Source: Ectopseudomonas mendocina
GTDB taxonomy: Bacteria; Pseudomonadota; Gammaproteobacteria; Pseudomonadales; Pseudomonadaceae
DNA: 64,000 nucleotides
Assembly (NCBI RefSeq): GCF_008041835.1
Contig: NZ_VRYE01000014.1
Span: forward strand, 34,374-98,373
Reading direction: 5' to 3'
The notes under the pieces were generated by a model, which was not told the DNA's origin, did no database searches, and saw only the letters and a list, made by a program, of their open reading frames with translations. A program made the translations under genes and the position numbers. Positions 55,014 through 64,000 of this stretch are shown piece after piece (the stretch's first letter is position 1; each line of letters begins with the position of its first letter).

Positions 55014-55655
55014 CTAGATTCCGTACTCGGCGCGGTAGGCTTCGACGGCCGGCAGATATTGCTTCAGTTCAGCATCACCTGCCAGATATTCCAGTACCTG
55101 TTCGAGTGACACAATGCTCACTACCGGCATGCCGAAGTCGCGTTCGACTTCCTGAATCGCCGAAAGCTCGCCCTGACCGCGCTCCTGGCGGTTCAGCGCG
55201 ATCAGGGTACCGGCGGCCTGGGCGCCCTGGCCCTGGATGATCTGCATCACCTCGCGGATCGCCGTGCCGGCAGTGATCACGTCATCGACGATCAGCACAC
55301 GGCCCTTGAGCGGCGCACCGACCAGGGTGCCGCCCTCGCCATGGTCCTTGGCTTCCTTGCGGTTGAAGCACCAGGGCAGATCACGCTGATGATGCTCGGC
55401 CAGCGCCACGGCTGTGGTCGCCGCCAGCGGAATACCCTTGTAGGCCGGGCCGAACAGCACGTCGAAATCGATGCCACTGTCAACGATGGCCGCCGCGTAG
55501 AAGCGCCCCAGCTGAGCCAGCGCCAGGCCGCTGTCGAACAGGCCGGCGTTGAAAAAGTAGGGGCTGGTACGCCCGGACTTGAGGGTGAACTGACCGAAAC
55601 GCAGAACCCCGCGCTCGATGGCAAAACGAATGAAATCGCGCTGGTACGCTTGCAT
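55014..55655 (-). CDS. pyrE: Orotate phosphoribosyltransferase
   Basis: A 213-residue type I phosphoribosyltransferase. The N-terminal [15 protein letters not shown] contacts the orotate/PRPP site, [11 protein letters not shown] is the hood loop, [12 protein letters not shown] is the mobile catalytic loop (Lys and His), and [17 protein letters not shown] is the PRPP motif. It makes OMP from orotate in pyrimidine synthesis. It is divergent from crc across about 80 bases, the same arrangement as in P. aeruginosa. Confidence 0.97.
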   Translation of the reverse strand: MQAYQRDFIRFAIERGVLRFGQFTLKSGRTSPYFFNAGLFDSGLALAQLGRFYAAAIVDSGIDFDVLFGPAYKGIPLAATTAVALAEHHQRDLPWCFNRKEAKDHGEGGTLVGAPLKGRVLIVDDVITAGTAIREVMQIIQGQGAQAAGTLIALNRQERGQGELSAIQEVERDFGMPVVSIVSLEQVLEYLAGDAELKQYLPAVEAYRAEYGI

Positions 55656-55735
55656 GAAAAGTCCCGGACGGCACGGATTTAGCTAAATGAGGTGAGCTCA
55701 GGTATCATACATGCATGTGTTTTTGGGGGCCATTT

Positions 55736-56515
55736 ATGCGGATCATCAGTGTGAACGTGAATGGTATTCAGGCTGCGGCCGAGCGAGGTTTGCTCAGTTG
55801 GCTGCAAGCCCAGAATGCCGACGTGATCTGCCTGCAAGACACCCGTGCCTCCGCCTTTGAAATGGACGACCAAGCCTTCCAGCTGGATGGTTATTTCCTC
55901 TATGCATGCGACGGTGAAGTGCCCAGCCAAGGTGGCGTGGCACTCTACTCGCGATTGCAACCCAAGGCGGTGATCAGCGGCCTCGGCTTCGAGTTGGCCG
56001 ATCGCTACGGGCGCTACCTGCAGGCAGATTTCGACAAGGTCAGTATCGCCACCCTGCTGCTGCCAAGCGGACGGGACGGTGACGAGAGCTTGAATCAGAA
56101 ATTCAAGTTCATGGACGACTTCACCCATTATCTGGACAAGCAACGGCGCAAACGTCGCGAGTACATCTATTGCGGCTCGCTGCATGTCGCGCACCAGAAG
56201 CTGGACGTGAAGAACTGGCGCGACTGCCAGCAATCTCCCGGTTTCCTGGCGCCCGAGCGCGCCTGGATGGATGAGGTGGTGGGCAATATGGGCTATGTCG
56301 ATGCCCTGCGCGAAGTCAGCCGCGAAGGCGATCAGTTCAGCTGGTGGCCGGACAACGAGCAGGCGGAAATGCTCAACCTGGGTTACCGCTTCGACTACCA
56401 GTTGCTCACCCCCGGCATGCGCCGCAGCGTGCGCAGCGCCCGCTTGCCACGCCAGCCACGCTTCTCCCAGCATGCGCCGCTGATCGTCGATTACGACTGG
56501 ATTCTCAGCGTCTGA
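55736..56515 (+). CDS. crc: Catabolite repression control protein Crc
   Basis: A 259-residue protein of the exonuclease III/EEP fold starting MRIISVNVNGIQAAAERGLL. Sites that are catalytic in true nucleases are changed here: CLQDTRA instead of the QET form, and SQHAPLIVDYD instead of SDHAP. That fits Crc, which lacks nuclease activity and works with Hfq to block translation of catabolic mRNAs carrying A-rich motifs. The long, near-invariant YLQADFDKVSIATLLLPSG and QFSWWPDNEQAEMLNLGYRF confirm it. Its small-RNA antagonists are not in the window. A split terminator follows. Confidence 0.97.
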   Translation: MRIISVNVNGIQAAAERGLLSWLQAQNADVICLQDTRASAFEMDDQAFQLDGYFLYACDGEVPSQGGVALYSRLQPKAVISGLGFELADRYGRYLQADFDKVSIATLLLPSGRDGDESLNQKFKFMDDFTHYLDKQRRKRREYIYCGSLHVAHQKLDVKNWRDCQQSPGFLAPERAWMDEVVGNMGYVDALREVSREGDQFSWWPDNEQAEMLNLGYRFDYQLLTPGMRRSVRSARLPRQPRFSQHAPLIVDYDWILSV

Positions 56516-56527
56516 CCGACAGCCATG

Positions 56528-56711
56528 AAAAAGCCGGCTGATCGCCCAATGCCGATCAGATAAGCTTGCCAAAGCAGTCTTTCGTAGGAGCCCCGCCCCG
56601 GGGCGAAGCTTTTAAATCGCGTATCGCCCTGGTTCGCGGCGGGGCGCCGCTCTTCCCCATTGGCAGCGTCGATGCTTAACTGACTGGCATTAGGCTGATC
56701 GCCGGCTTTTT
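56528..56711. terminator. crc terminator split by an inserted REP element
   Basis: AAAAAGCCGGC at 56528-56538 and GCCGGCTTTTT at 56701-56711 are the two outer arms of a bidirectional terminator but are 162 bases apart. Similarity of the inverted arms extends to about 38 bases with interruptions. Between them lies a REP-type unit (GTAGGAGCCCCGCCCCGGGG at 56584 and GGCGGGGCGCC near 56637). Confidence 0.7.
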
Positions 56712-56724
56712 GTTGCGCGCAGGT

Positions 56725-57096
56725 TTACTTCAGCAACCGCCAACTGAAGGGATAGCGATAAGGCTGTCCCTCGTTGGCCTTGATCCCCGCGATGATGGTC
56801 AGCACCAGCGCCGCCAGCCCCAGCAACATGAGCATGGGGAAGCCGATGACCACCACCATCAGGATGAAGCAGATCACTGCGGCCAGGGCCACGCTGATCT
56901 GGAAGTTCAGCGCTTCCTTGCCCTGGGCATCGACGAAGGGGTCGAGATCCTTCTTCACCTGCCAGACGATCAGCGGGCCGAGCAGATTACCGAAGGGGAA
57001 CACCAGGCCGAGAAACGCGGCGAAGTGACAGAACATGGCCCACTGACGCGCTTCCTGACTGGGCGTCGGAAGCGGGTTTTGCAGATCGTCGTTCAT
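56725..57096 (-). CDS. DUF4870 (Tic20-like) small membrane protein
   Basis: A 123-residue membrane protein. The signatures WAMFCHFAAFLGLVFPFGN, GPLIVWQVKKDLDPFVDAQG and KEALNFQISVALAAVICFIL are typical of DUF4870, with four hydrophobic segments. Its function is unknown. It occupies the same place between crc and rph as the corresponding P. aeruginosa gene. It follows rph on the same strand by 27 bases, so the two are probably co-transcribed. Confidence 0.92.
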   Translation of the reverse strand: MNDDLQNPLPTPSQEARQWAMFCHFAAFLGLVFPFGNLLGPLIVWQVKKDLDPFVDAQGKEALNFQISVALAAVICFILMVVVIGFPMLMLLGLAALVLTIIAGIKANEGQPYRYPFSWRLLK

Positions 57097-57123
57097 CCTG
57101 ATGCTCCTTGCTCGTTACGGGGT

Positions 57124-57843
57124 TCAGTCGACCAGAGCGGCCTGCTGCAGTTCAAAGATCTCGTTCATGCCTTTCTGCGCCAATGCCAGCATGGCGTTGA
57201 ATTCGTCAGGCTGGAACGGTGCGCCTTCAGCAGTGCCCTGCACTTCGATGAAGCCACCGGCGTTGGTCATCACCACGTTGAGGTCGGTCTCGGCGGCGGA
57301 GTCTTCCAGGTAGTCCAGATCCAGCACCGGCTGACCCTGGTAGATGCCAACCGATACGGCAGCAATCATCTGCTTGAGTGGCTCACCCTTGAGCCCGCCA
57401 CGCTTCTTCAGCACTTTCAGCGCATCGATCAGCGCCACCATGGCACCGGTGATGGACGCGGTACGGGTGCCACCGTCAGCCTGGATCACATCGCAATCGA
57501 CGTACAGGGTGTTCTCGCCGAGCTTGCTCATGTCCAGTGCGGCGCGCAGCGAACGACCGATCAGGCGCTGGATTTCCAGGGTACGACCACCCTGCTTGCC
57601 GCGGCTGGCTTCACGCTGGTTACGCTCGCCGGTGGCACGCGGCAGCATGCCGTATTCGGCCGTCAGCCAACCCTGGCCCTGCCCCTTGAGGAAGCGCGGC
57701 ACGCCGGACTCGACGCTGACGGTGCAGATCACCTTGGTATCGCCAAATTCCACCAGCGCCGAGCCTTCGGCGTGCTTGGTGTAGTTGCGGGTGATGCGAA
57801 TCGAGCGCAACTGATCGGCGGCGCGGCCACTGGGACGTTTCAT
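57124..57843 (-). CDS. rph: Ribonuclease PH
   Basis: A 239-residue phosphorolytic exoribonuclease that trims tRNA 3' ends. Landmarks are [20 protein letters not shown] at the start, [20 protein letters not shown] and [20 protein letters not shown] (phosphate-binding Arg residues), and [20 protein letters not shown]. It is of full length. It is divergent from yicC with a 185-base gap. Confidence 0.97.
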   Translation of the reverse strand: MKRPSGRAADQLRSIRITRNYTKHAEGSALVEFGDTKVICTVSVESGVPRFLKGQGQGWLTAEYGMLPRATGERNQREASRGKQGGRTLEIQRLIGRSLRAALDMSKLGENTLYVDCDVIQADGGTRTASITGAMVALIDALKVLKKRGGLKGEPLKQMIAAVSVGIYQGQPVLDLDYLEDSAAETDLNVVMTNAGGFIEVQGTAEGAPFQPDEFNAMLALAQKGMNEIFELQQAALVD

Positions 57844-58028
57844 CGAGCGATACCTACTTCATTAAGTAAAAACAGCTCGCATTATAGGGGCCAGCCGCCG
57901 ACAGGACACGACGATTTGGCAGCGACTGACAGCAGGCAGGGCCAAGGGCTGATCACCGGCGCATGAAACAGGCGCTCTCCCTGGGCTACAATCCTGCGTT
58001 TTTCGAATCGACATCCGCGAGGTATCCC

Positions 58029-59566
<1,538 letters not shown>

Positions 59567-59660
59567 AACAGCGCTTCCATTGTCGCTGGTGATTTTTTAG
59601 ACTATTCAGTCCGCTCGCCCGCTCGGGCCAAGCTTATCCGCACACGTTACGAGGAACACC

Positions 59661-59924
59661 ATGGCTCGCGTTACCGTCGAAGATTGCCTGGACAACGTTG
59701 ATAACCGCTTCGAACTGGTCATGCTCGCGACCAAGCGTTCGCGCCAGCTGGCCACCGGCGGCAAAGAGCCGAAAGTGGCGTGGGAAAACGACAAGCCCAC
59801 CGTCGTGGCCCTGCGCGAAATCGCCGCCGGCCTGGTGGATTACGACGTGATCGCCCAGGACGATATCGTCGAAGAAGAACCGCTGTTCGCTGCCTTCGAG
59901 GAAGAGGCCAACGAGCCTCTGTAA
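59661..59924 (+). CDS. rpoZ: RNA polymerase omega subunit
   Basis: An 87-residue omega subunit starting [20 protein letters not shown] with the conserved [12 protein letters not shown] and [18 protein letters not shown]. It helps assemble RNA polymerase on the beta-prime subunit and forms part of one ppGpp site. An acidic C-terminal tail ([17 protein letters not shown]) is normal for pseudomonads. GAGG lies before the start, and spoT follows after 63 bases. Confidence 0.98.
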   Translation: MARVTVEDCLDNVDNRFELVMLATKRSRQLATGGKEPKVAWENDKPTVVALREIAAGLVDYDVIAQDDIVEEEPLFAAFEEEANEPL

Positions 59925-59987
59925 GTCGATGATGCCGGGTCGAAGTTGCGCGGCGGGTCGCCAAACCGGTCATGAGGGGAACACCCC

Positions 59988-62099
59988 ATGGCTGGTATAG
60001 ACGCTCTCGCCGACCGACTTTCGGCCTACCTCGGCCATGACCAGGTCAACCTGGTACGCCGGGCCTACTTCTACGCCGAACAGGCGCACGATGGCCAACG
60101 CCGCCGCAGTGGCGAAGCCTACGTGACCCATCCGCTGGCCGTGGCCAGCATCCTCGCCGACATGCACATGGATCATCAGAGCCTGATGGCCGCCATGCTG
60201 CACGACGTGATCGAAGACACCGGTATCGCCAAGGAAGCGCTCAACGCGCAGTTCGGCGAAACCGTGGCCGAACTGGTCGACGGGGTCAGCAAACTGACCC
60301 AGATGAACTTCGAGACCAAGGCCGAGGCGCAGGCCGAGAACTTCCAGAAGATGGCCATGGCCATGGCCCGCGACATCCGCGTGATTCTGGTCAAGCTCGC
60401 CGACCGCCTGCACAACATGCGCACCCTCGATGCCATGCCGCACGAGAAGAGCCGGCGCATCGCCAAGGAAACCCTGGAAATCTACGCGCCCATCGCCAAC
60501 CGGCTGGGCATGCACAACATGCGCGTGGAGTTCGAAGACCTGGGCTTCAAGGCCATGCACCCGATGCGCTCCGAGCGCATCCGCGCCGCCGTGCGCCGCG
60601 CTCGGGGCAACCGCAAGGAAATCGTCGCCAAGATCGAGGAATCGATCCAGATGTGCCTGCAGCGCGAAGGCATGGAAGGCGAGGTGATCGGCCGCGAGAA
60701 GCACCTGTACAGCATCTACCAGAAGATGCGCGGCAAGCGTAAGGCGTTCAACGAGATCATGGACGTCTACGCCTTCCGCATCATCGTTGACAAGGTCGAC
60801 ACCTGCTACCGCGTGCTTGGCGCCGTGCACAACCTCTACAAACCGCTGCCCGGGCGCTTCAAGGATTACATCGCGATACCCAAGGCCAACGGCTACCAGT
60901 CGCTGCACACCACGCTGTTCGGCATGCACGGCGTGCCCATCGAGATCCAGATCCGCACCCGCGAAATGGAAGAGATGGCCAACAACGGCATCGCCGCGCA
61001 CTGGCTGTACAAGTCCAACGACGACGAAGTGCCCAAGGGCAACCATGCCCGTGCACGGCAGTGGGTCAAGGGTGTGCTGGAGCTGCAGCAACGCGCCGGC
61101 AACTCGCTGGAATTCATCGAGAGCGTGAAGATCGACCTGTTCCCGGACGAGGTCTACGTGTTCACGCCCAAGGGCCGCATCATGGAGCTGCCAAAAGGCT
61201 CCACGGCGGTCGACTTCGCCTACGCGGTGCACACCGACGTCGGCAACACCTGCATCGCCTGCCGCATCAACCGTCGCCTGGCACCGCTGTCGCAGGCCCT
61301 GGAAAGCGGCTCGACGGTGGAAATCGTCACCGCACCGGGCGCCCGCCCCAACCCGGCCTGGCTCAACTTCGTGGTCACCGGCAAGGCGCGCACGCATATC
61401 CGCCATGCCCTCAAGCAGCAGCGCCGCTCGGAATCCATCAGCCTCGGCGAACGCCTGCTGAACAAGGTGCTGGCCAGCTTCGATACGCACCTAGAGAAGA
61501 TTGCCCCCGAGCGCGTGCAAGCGGTGCTCGGCGAGTACCGCCAGGAAGTGATCGAGGATCTGCTCGAAGACATCGGCCTGGGCAACCGCATGGCCTACGT
61601 CGTCGCCCGCCGCCTGCTGGCCGAAAATGGCGACGACACCCTGCCGAGCAGCGAAGGGCCGCTGGCGATTCGCGGCACCGAAGGTCTGGTGATGAGCTAC
61701 GCCAAGTGCTGCACGCCGATTCCGGGCGACCCCATCGTCGGCTACCTGTCCGCCGGCAAGGGCATGGTGGTGCACATGGAGAGCTGCCGGAACATCGTCG
61801 ATATCCGCCACAATCCGGAAAAATGCATCCAGCTCAACTGGTCCAAGGACGTCACCGGCGAATTCAACGTCGAACTGCGCGTCGAGCTGGAACACCAGCG
61901 CGGCCTGATCGCCCTGCTGGCCAGCAGCGTCAACGCCGCCGATGGCAACATCGAGAAGATCAGCATGGACGAACGCGACGGCCGCATCAGCGTCGTGCAA
62001 CTGGTGGTCAGCGTGCATGACCGCGTGCACCTGGCCCGCGTGATCAAGAAACTGCGCGCGCTCAAGGGCGTGATGCGTATCACCCGAGTACGCGCCTGA
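59988..62099 (+). CDS. spoT: Bifunctional (p)ppGpp synthase/hydrolase SpoT
   Basis: A 703-residue stringent-response enzyme. The HD hydrolase domain (about 20-195) has [12 protein letters not shown] and [11 protein letters not shown]. The synthetase domain (about 235-350) has the [20 protein letters not shown] and [20 protein letters not shown] motifs; RFKDYIA is the form of bifunctional enzymes. A TGS domain (about 385-445) and a C-terminal ACT domain (about 628-700, [20 protein letters not shown]) follow. It balances ppGpp levels under nutrient stress. It shares an operon with rpoZ and is followed by ridA. Confidence 0.98.
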   Translation: MAGIDALADRLSAYLGHDQVNLVRRAYFYAEQAHDGQRRRSGEAYVTHPLAVASILADMHMDHQSLMAAMLHDVIEDTGIAKEALNAQFGETVAELVDGVSKLTQMNFETKAEAQAENFQKMAMAMARDIRVILVKLADRLHNMRTLDAMPHEKSRRIAKETLEIYAPIANRLGMHNMRVEFEDLGFKAMHPMRSERIRAAVRRARGNRKEIVAKIEESIQMCLQREGMEGEVIGREKHLYSIYQKMRGKRKAFNEIMDVYAFRIIVDKVDTCYRVLGAVHNLYKPLPGRFKDYIAIPKANGYQSLHTTLFGMHGVPIEIQIRTREMEEMANNGIAAHWLYKSNDDEVPKGNHARARQWVKGVLELQQRAGNSLEFIESVKIDLFPDEVYVFTPKGRIMELPKGSTAVDFAYAVHTDVGNTCIACRINRRLAPLSQALESGSTVEIVTAPGARPNPAWLNFVVTGKARTHIRHALKQQRRSESISLGERLLNKVLASFDTHLEKIAPERVQAVLGEYRQEVIEDLLEDIGLGNRMAYVVARRLLAENGDDTLPSSEGPLAIRGTEGLVMSYAKCCTPIPGDPIVGYLSAGKGMVVHMESCRNIVDIRHNPEKCIQLNWSKDVTGEFNVELRVELEHQRGLIALLASSVNAADGNIEKISMDERDGRISVVQLVVSVHDRVHLARVIKKLRALKGVMRITRVRA

Positions 62100-62167
62100 C
62101 ACAATTCCCCTATTTCGATTCTGTAGGCTGGGTGCTCGACCCAGCCAGTTCTCACAAGGAGCGATTC

Positions 62168-62548
62168 ATGAGCAAGACCGTCATCACCAGCGACAAGGCC
62201 CCCGCCGCCATCGGCACCTACTCCCAGGCGATCAAGGCCGGCAACACCGTCTACATGTCCGGCCAGATCCCGTTGGACCCGGTGAGCATGGAGCTGGTCG
62301 AGGGCTTCGAAGCGCAGACCGTGCAGGTGTTCGAGAACCTCAAGGCGGTGGCCGAAGCCGCCGGCGGTTCGTTCAAGGACATCGTCAAGCTGAACATCTT
62401 CCTCACCGACCTGTCGCACTTCGCCAAGGTCAACGAGATCATGGGCCGCTACTTCGAACAGCCCTACCCGGCTCGCGCCGCCATCGGCGTTGCTGCTCTG
62501 CCGCGCGGTGCGCAGGTGGAAATGGACGCTATTCTGGTCATCGAGTAA
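62168..62548 (+). CDS. ridA: RidA family 2-iminobutanoate/2-iminopropanoate deaminase
   Basis: A 126-residue RidA (YjgF) protein starting [20 protein letters not shown] after AAGGAG. The active-site residues are in [20 protein letters not shown] (the conserved Arg), with [13 protein letters not shown] and [17 protein letters not shown] typical of the family. It removes reactive imines formed by PLP enzymes. An upstream in-frame start adds 12 residues and is rejected. Its place after spoT is the same as in P. aeruginosa. Confidence 0.96.
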   Translation: MSKTVITSDKAPAAIGTYSQAIKAGNTVYMSGQIPLDPVSMELVEGFEAQTVQVFENLKAVAEAAGGSFKDIVKLNIFLTDLSHFAKVNEIMGRYFEQPYPARAAIGVAALPRGAQVEMDAILVIE

Positions 62549-62603
62549 GTCATTCGAGCGGGGCGTCACGCCTCGCTCTCCCTTCCCCGGCATGGAGATC
62601 GCC

Positions 62604-63335
62604 ATGCGTCTGCTTCCTCTGCTGCTATGCGGCGCCCTGCTCGGCGGCTGCGCCAGCACGCCGAACAACGACCCGAGCGGTACCTGGATCAACCAGGCAG
62701 CCATCGATGCCGCCCGCGAGAGCGGTCGCCTGCGCGAAGCCCTGCTCGCCTACGGCCCCAACCTCGAATGGCAGATCACCCCCGAACAGCAGCAGGCCAG
62801 CTACAGCAACGGCTTCGAGCTGGCCGAGGGCAGGCTGCAGGGTGCCGGAGAGGGGCGTTGGCAGGTGACCTTCTACGGTGATTACAACGAGCAGCTCGCC
62901 ATTCAGAACGGCGAACTGGTGCAGATCGCCAGCGAATACTGGCCCGAGCAGCACTTCGCCCACGTCAACAGCTCCAGCGAACCCAAGCCACTGGGCAGCA
63001 GCTTCGAGCAGGCGCTATATCGCGACTACCTGGGCGGCGACTGGCTGATCGAGGAAGGTCTGGGCCAGGGCGGCCTGGTGCGCTTCAACAGCGACGGGCA
63101 GGTACAAGGCCTGCCCGGCGCCGAACGCTTTGCCCTGTGCCTGGCAGGCGACTGCGCGGCCATGAGTGGCGAACATGACAGTCTTTGGCTGCAAGCCGGT
63201 GATCAGGGTAGCCCCTGGTTGTTCGTGCATGAAGGCAATCAGCTGCGCATCTTCGAAGCGCAGAACCGCGCCCAGTTCGACGAGATGCCCGAGTACCAGC
63301 CCGGCCCGCAACGCTGGTTGCTCAAACGCCGCTGA
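62604..63335 (+). CDS. Lipoprotein of unknown function
   Basis: A 243-residue protein starting MRLLPLLLCGALLGGCASTP with a lipobox (LGGC) for lipidation at Cys 16. The ATG at 62604 has GGAG just before it; an ATG at 62592 would add four residues. The mature part is polar, with repeated aromatic-Gly patterns (GRWQVTFYGDYNEQLAIQNG, FNSDGQVQGLPGAERFALC) suggestive of a beta-rich fold. An asparagine and proline-rich spacer follows the lipid anchor. I do not recognise the family; it is probably anchored in the outer membrane. Confidence 0.85.
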   Translation: MRLLPLLLCGALLGGCASTPNNDPSGTWINQAAIDAARESGRLREALLAYGPNLEWQITPEQQQASYSNGFELAEGRLQGAGEGRWQVTFYGDYNEQLAIQNGELVQIASEYWPEQHFAHVNSSSEPKPLGSSFEQALYRDYLGGDWLIEEGLGQGGLVRFNSDGQVQGLPGAERFALCLAGDCAAMSGEHDSLWLQAGDQGSPWLFVHEGNQLRIFEAQNRAQFDEMPEYQPGPQRWLLKRR

Positions 63336-63372
63336 TCGCAATGCACCGCCTCCGGGCAAGAGCGGCGCCACG

Positions 63373-64000
63373 CTATAGAGCACCCAGCAACAGCCAGCCT
63401 CCCAGCGCCAGCAACAGGCCACCGCAACCGCGATCCAGCCAGCGCACGCGCCGCTGCAACCAGCTGCGCCAGCGCGCCTGATCGAGCAGGCGCACCAGCG
63501 CCAGATCCCAGAACAGCACCACCAGGGTCATCCACAGCATCGCCAGGCCCAGCCCCCATGCCGGCATTGCCGACTCGCGCAAGACCCCGAATAGCCCGGC
63601 ATAGAACAGCGGCAATTTGGGGTTGAGGCTGCTGGCCAGAAGTCCCTGACGCATGCCCTTCCACACCCCACCCTGCCTCAGCTGGTCACCCTGCGGCAGG
63701 ACAAGATCTCGCCGCGAGGCCAGCGCCTGCAGGCCGATCCAGGCGAAATACAGCCCGCCGCCGACCTGCAAGCAGCGCCACAGCCAACTGCCCTCGGCGG
63801 GTAACAACGTCATGACGAACAGTACCAGCAGCATGCTCAGCAGGTTGGCCAGCGCAATGCCGCAGGCGCAACCGTCGGCCTGGTGCCGGCCCTTGGCCAG
63901 AGCGGTACGAATCAATAGAAAGAAGTCTGGCCCGGGCGACAGCAAGGCCGCGAAATGAGTACCGGCCACCAGTAGAAACAACGTAAGCGCTCCATAAACC
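63373..64000 (-). CDS. LysE/RhtB-family amino-acid exporter, 5' end at window edge
   Basis: The frame is open to the right edge of the window; the residues before LFLLVAGTHFAALLSPGPDF read VYGALT, so only a few codons seem to be missing. The LysE signature LSPGPDFFLLIRTALAKGRH is present, followed by ALANLLSMLLVLFVM and SSLNPKLPLFYAGLFGVLR, with six hydrophobic segments. It exports amino acids or homoserine-lactone-type compounds using the proton gradient. The substrate is not evident. Confidence 0.9.
   Translation of the reverse strand, partial: VYGALTLFLLVAGTHFAALLSPGPDFFLLIRTALAKGRHQADGCACGIALANLLSMLLVLFVMTLLPAEGSWLWRCLQVGGGLYFAWIGLQALASRRDLVLPQGDQLRQGGVWKGMRQGLLASSLNPKLPLFYAGLFGVLRESAMPAWGLGLAMLWMTLVVLFWDLALVRLLDQARWRSWLQRRVRWLDRGCGGLLLALGGWLLLGAL

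Overview
The window reads as the chromosome of a gamma-proteobacterial Pseudomonas, most like the P. mendocina/oleovorans/alcaliphila group (genus confident, species only a guess). The evidence is the high GC, the dense ordinary gene layout, the Pseudomonas-type REP repeats (GTAGGAGCGG...), oscA next to sbp-cysTWA, and above all the right third. That part follows the P. aeruginosa order rpmG-rpmB-(dipeptide-binding protein)-radC-coaBC-dut-algC-argB-...-pyrE-crc-(DUF4870)-rph-yicC-gmk-rpoZ-spoT-ridA. No rRNA, tRNA, CRISPR array, intact insertion sequence or prophage was recognised.

Layout. 1-6.2 kb: a phosphorelay cluster of two paralogous hybrid-type sensor kinases (the first cut by the window edge, the second split by an in-frame TAG), a stand-alone receiver and an Hpt-REC-REC-GGDEF diguanylate cyclase. 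6.3-10.6 kb: a minus-strand sulfur block with cysP-cysT-cysW (no cysA), an intact ssuF, and the decayed remains of lsfA, ssuE and ssuD. 10.7-17.3 kb: chrA, a repeat-rich 1.1-kb gap with two perfect DnaA boxes, an MFS exporter, a methyltransferase, a LysR regulator and an EamA exporter. 17.4-22.1 kb: a minus-strand operon of a GntR regulator, an amino-acid-type ABC importer and a cytoplasmic gamma-glutamyltransferase-like enzyme. 22.4-25.1 kb: modABC behind a ModE-type operator. 25.2-31.1 kb: a degenerate sigma-54-type AAA+ protein and an RBBP9-like hydrolase, divergent from oscA-sbp-cysT-cysW-cysA. 31.4-44.7 kb: mixed accessory genes (exported unknown protein, Mpo1-like protein, Crp-family regulator, PhoD-like phosphatase, a glutamylpolyamine synthetase/oxidase pair, a chemoreceptor, an FAD oxidoreductase, a shredded GGDEF-EAL gene and a split REC/HDOD pair). 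45-64 kb: the conserved housekeeping block, ending in a LysE-type exporter cut by the right edge.

How it works together. The main theme is oxyanion and sulfur supply. Thiosulfate (cysP set), sulfate (sbp set) and molybdate each have an ABC importer, and a chromate exporter sits between them. Only one CysA ATPase is present, so it may serve both CysT/CysW pairs (inference). The organosulfonate route (ssu) has been lost here, although ssuF survives. The second theme is signalling decay: at least four genes in the window are broken by nonsense codons, internal deletions or frameshifts. The third is repeats: two MITE-like families, REP pairs, a tandem repeat, a duplicated gene end and a terminator apparently split by an inserted REP.
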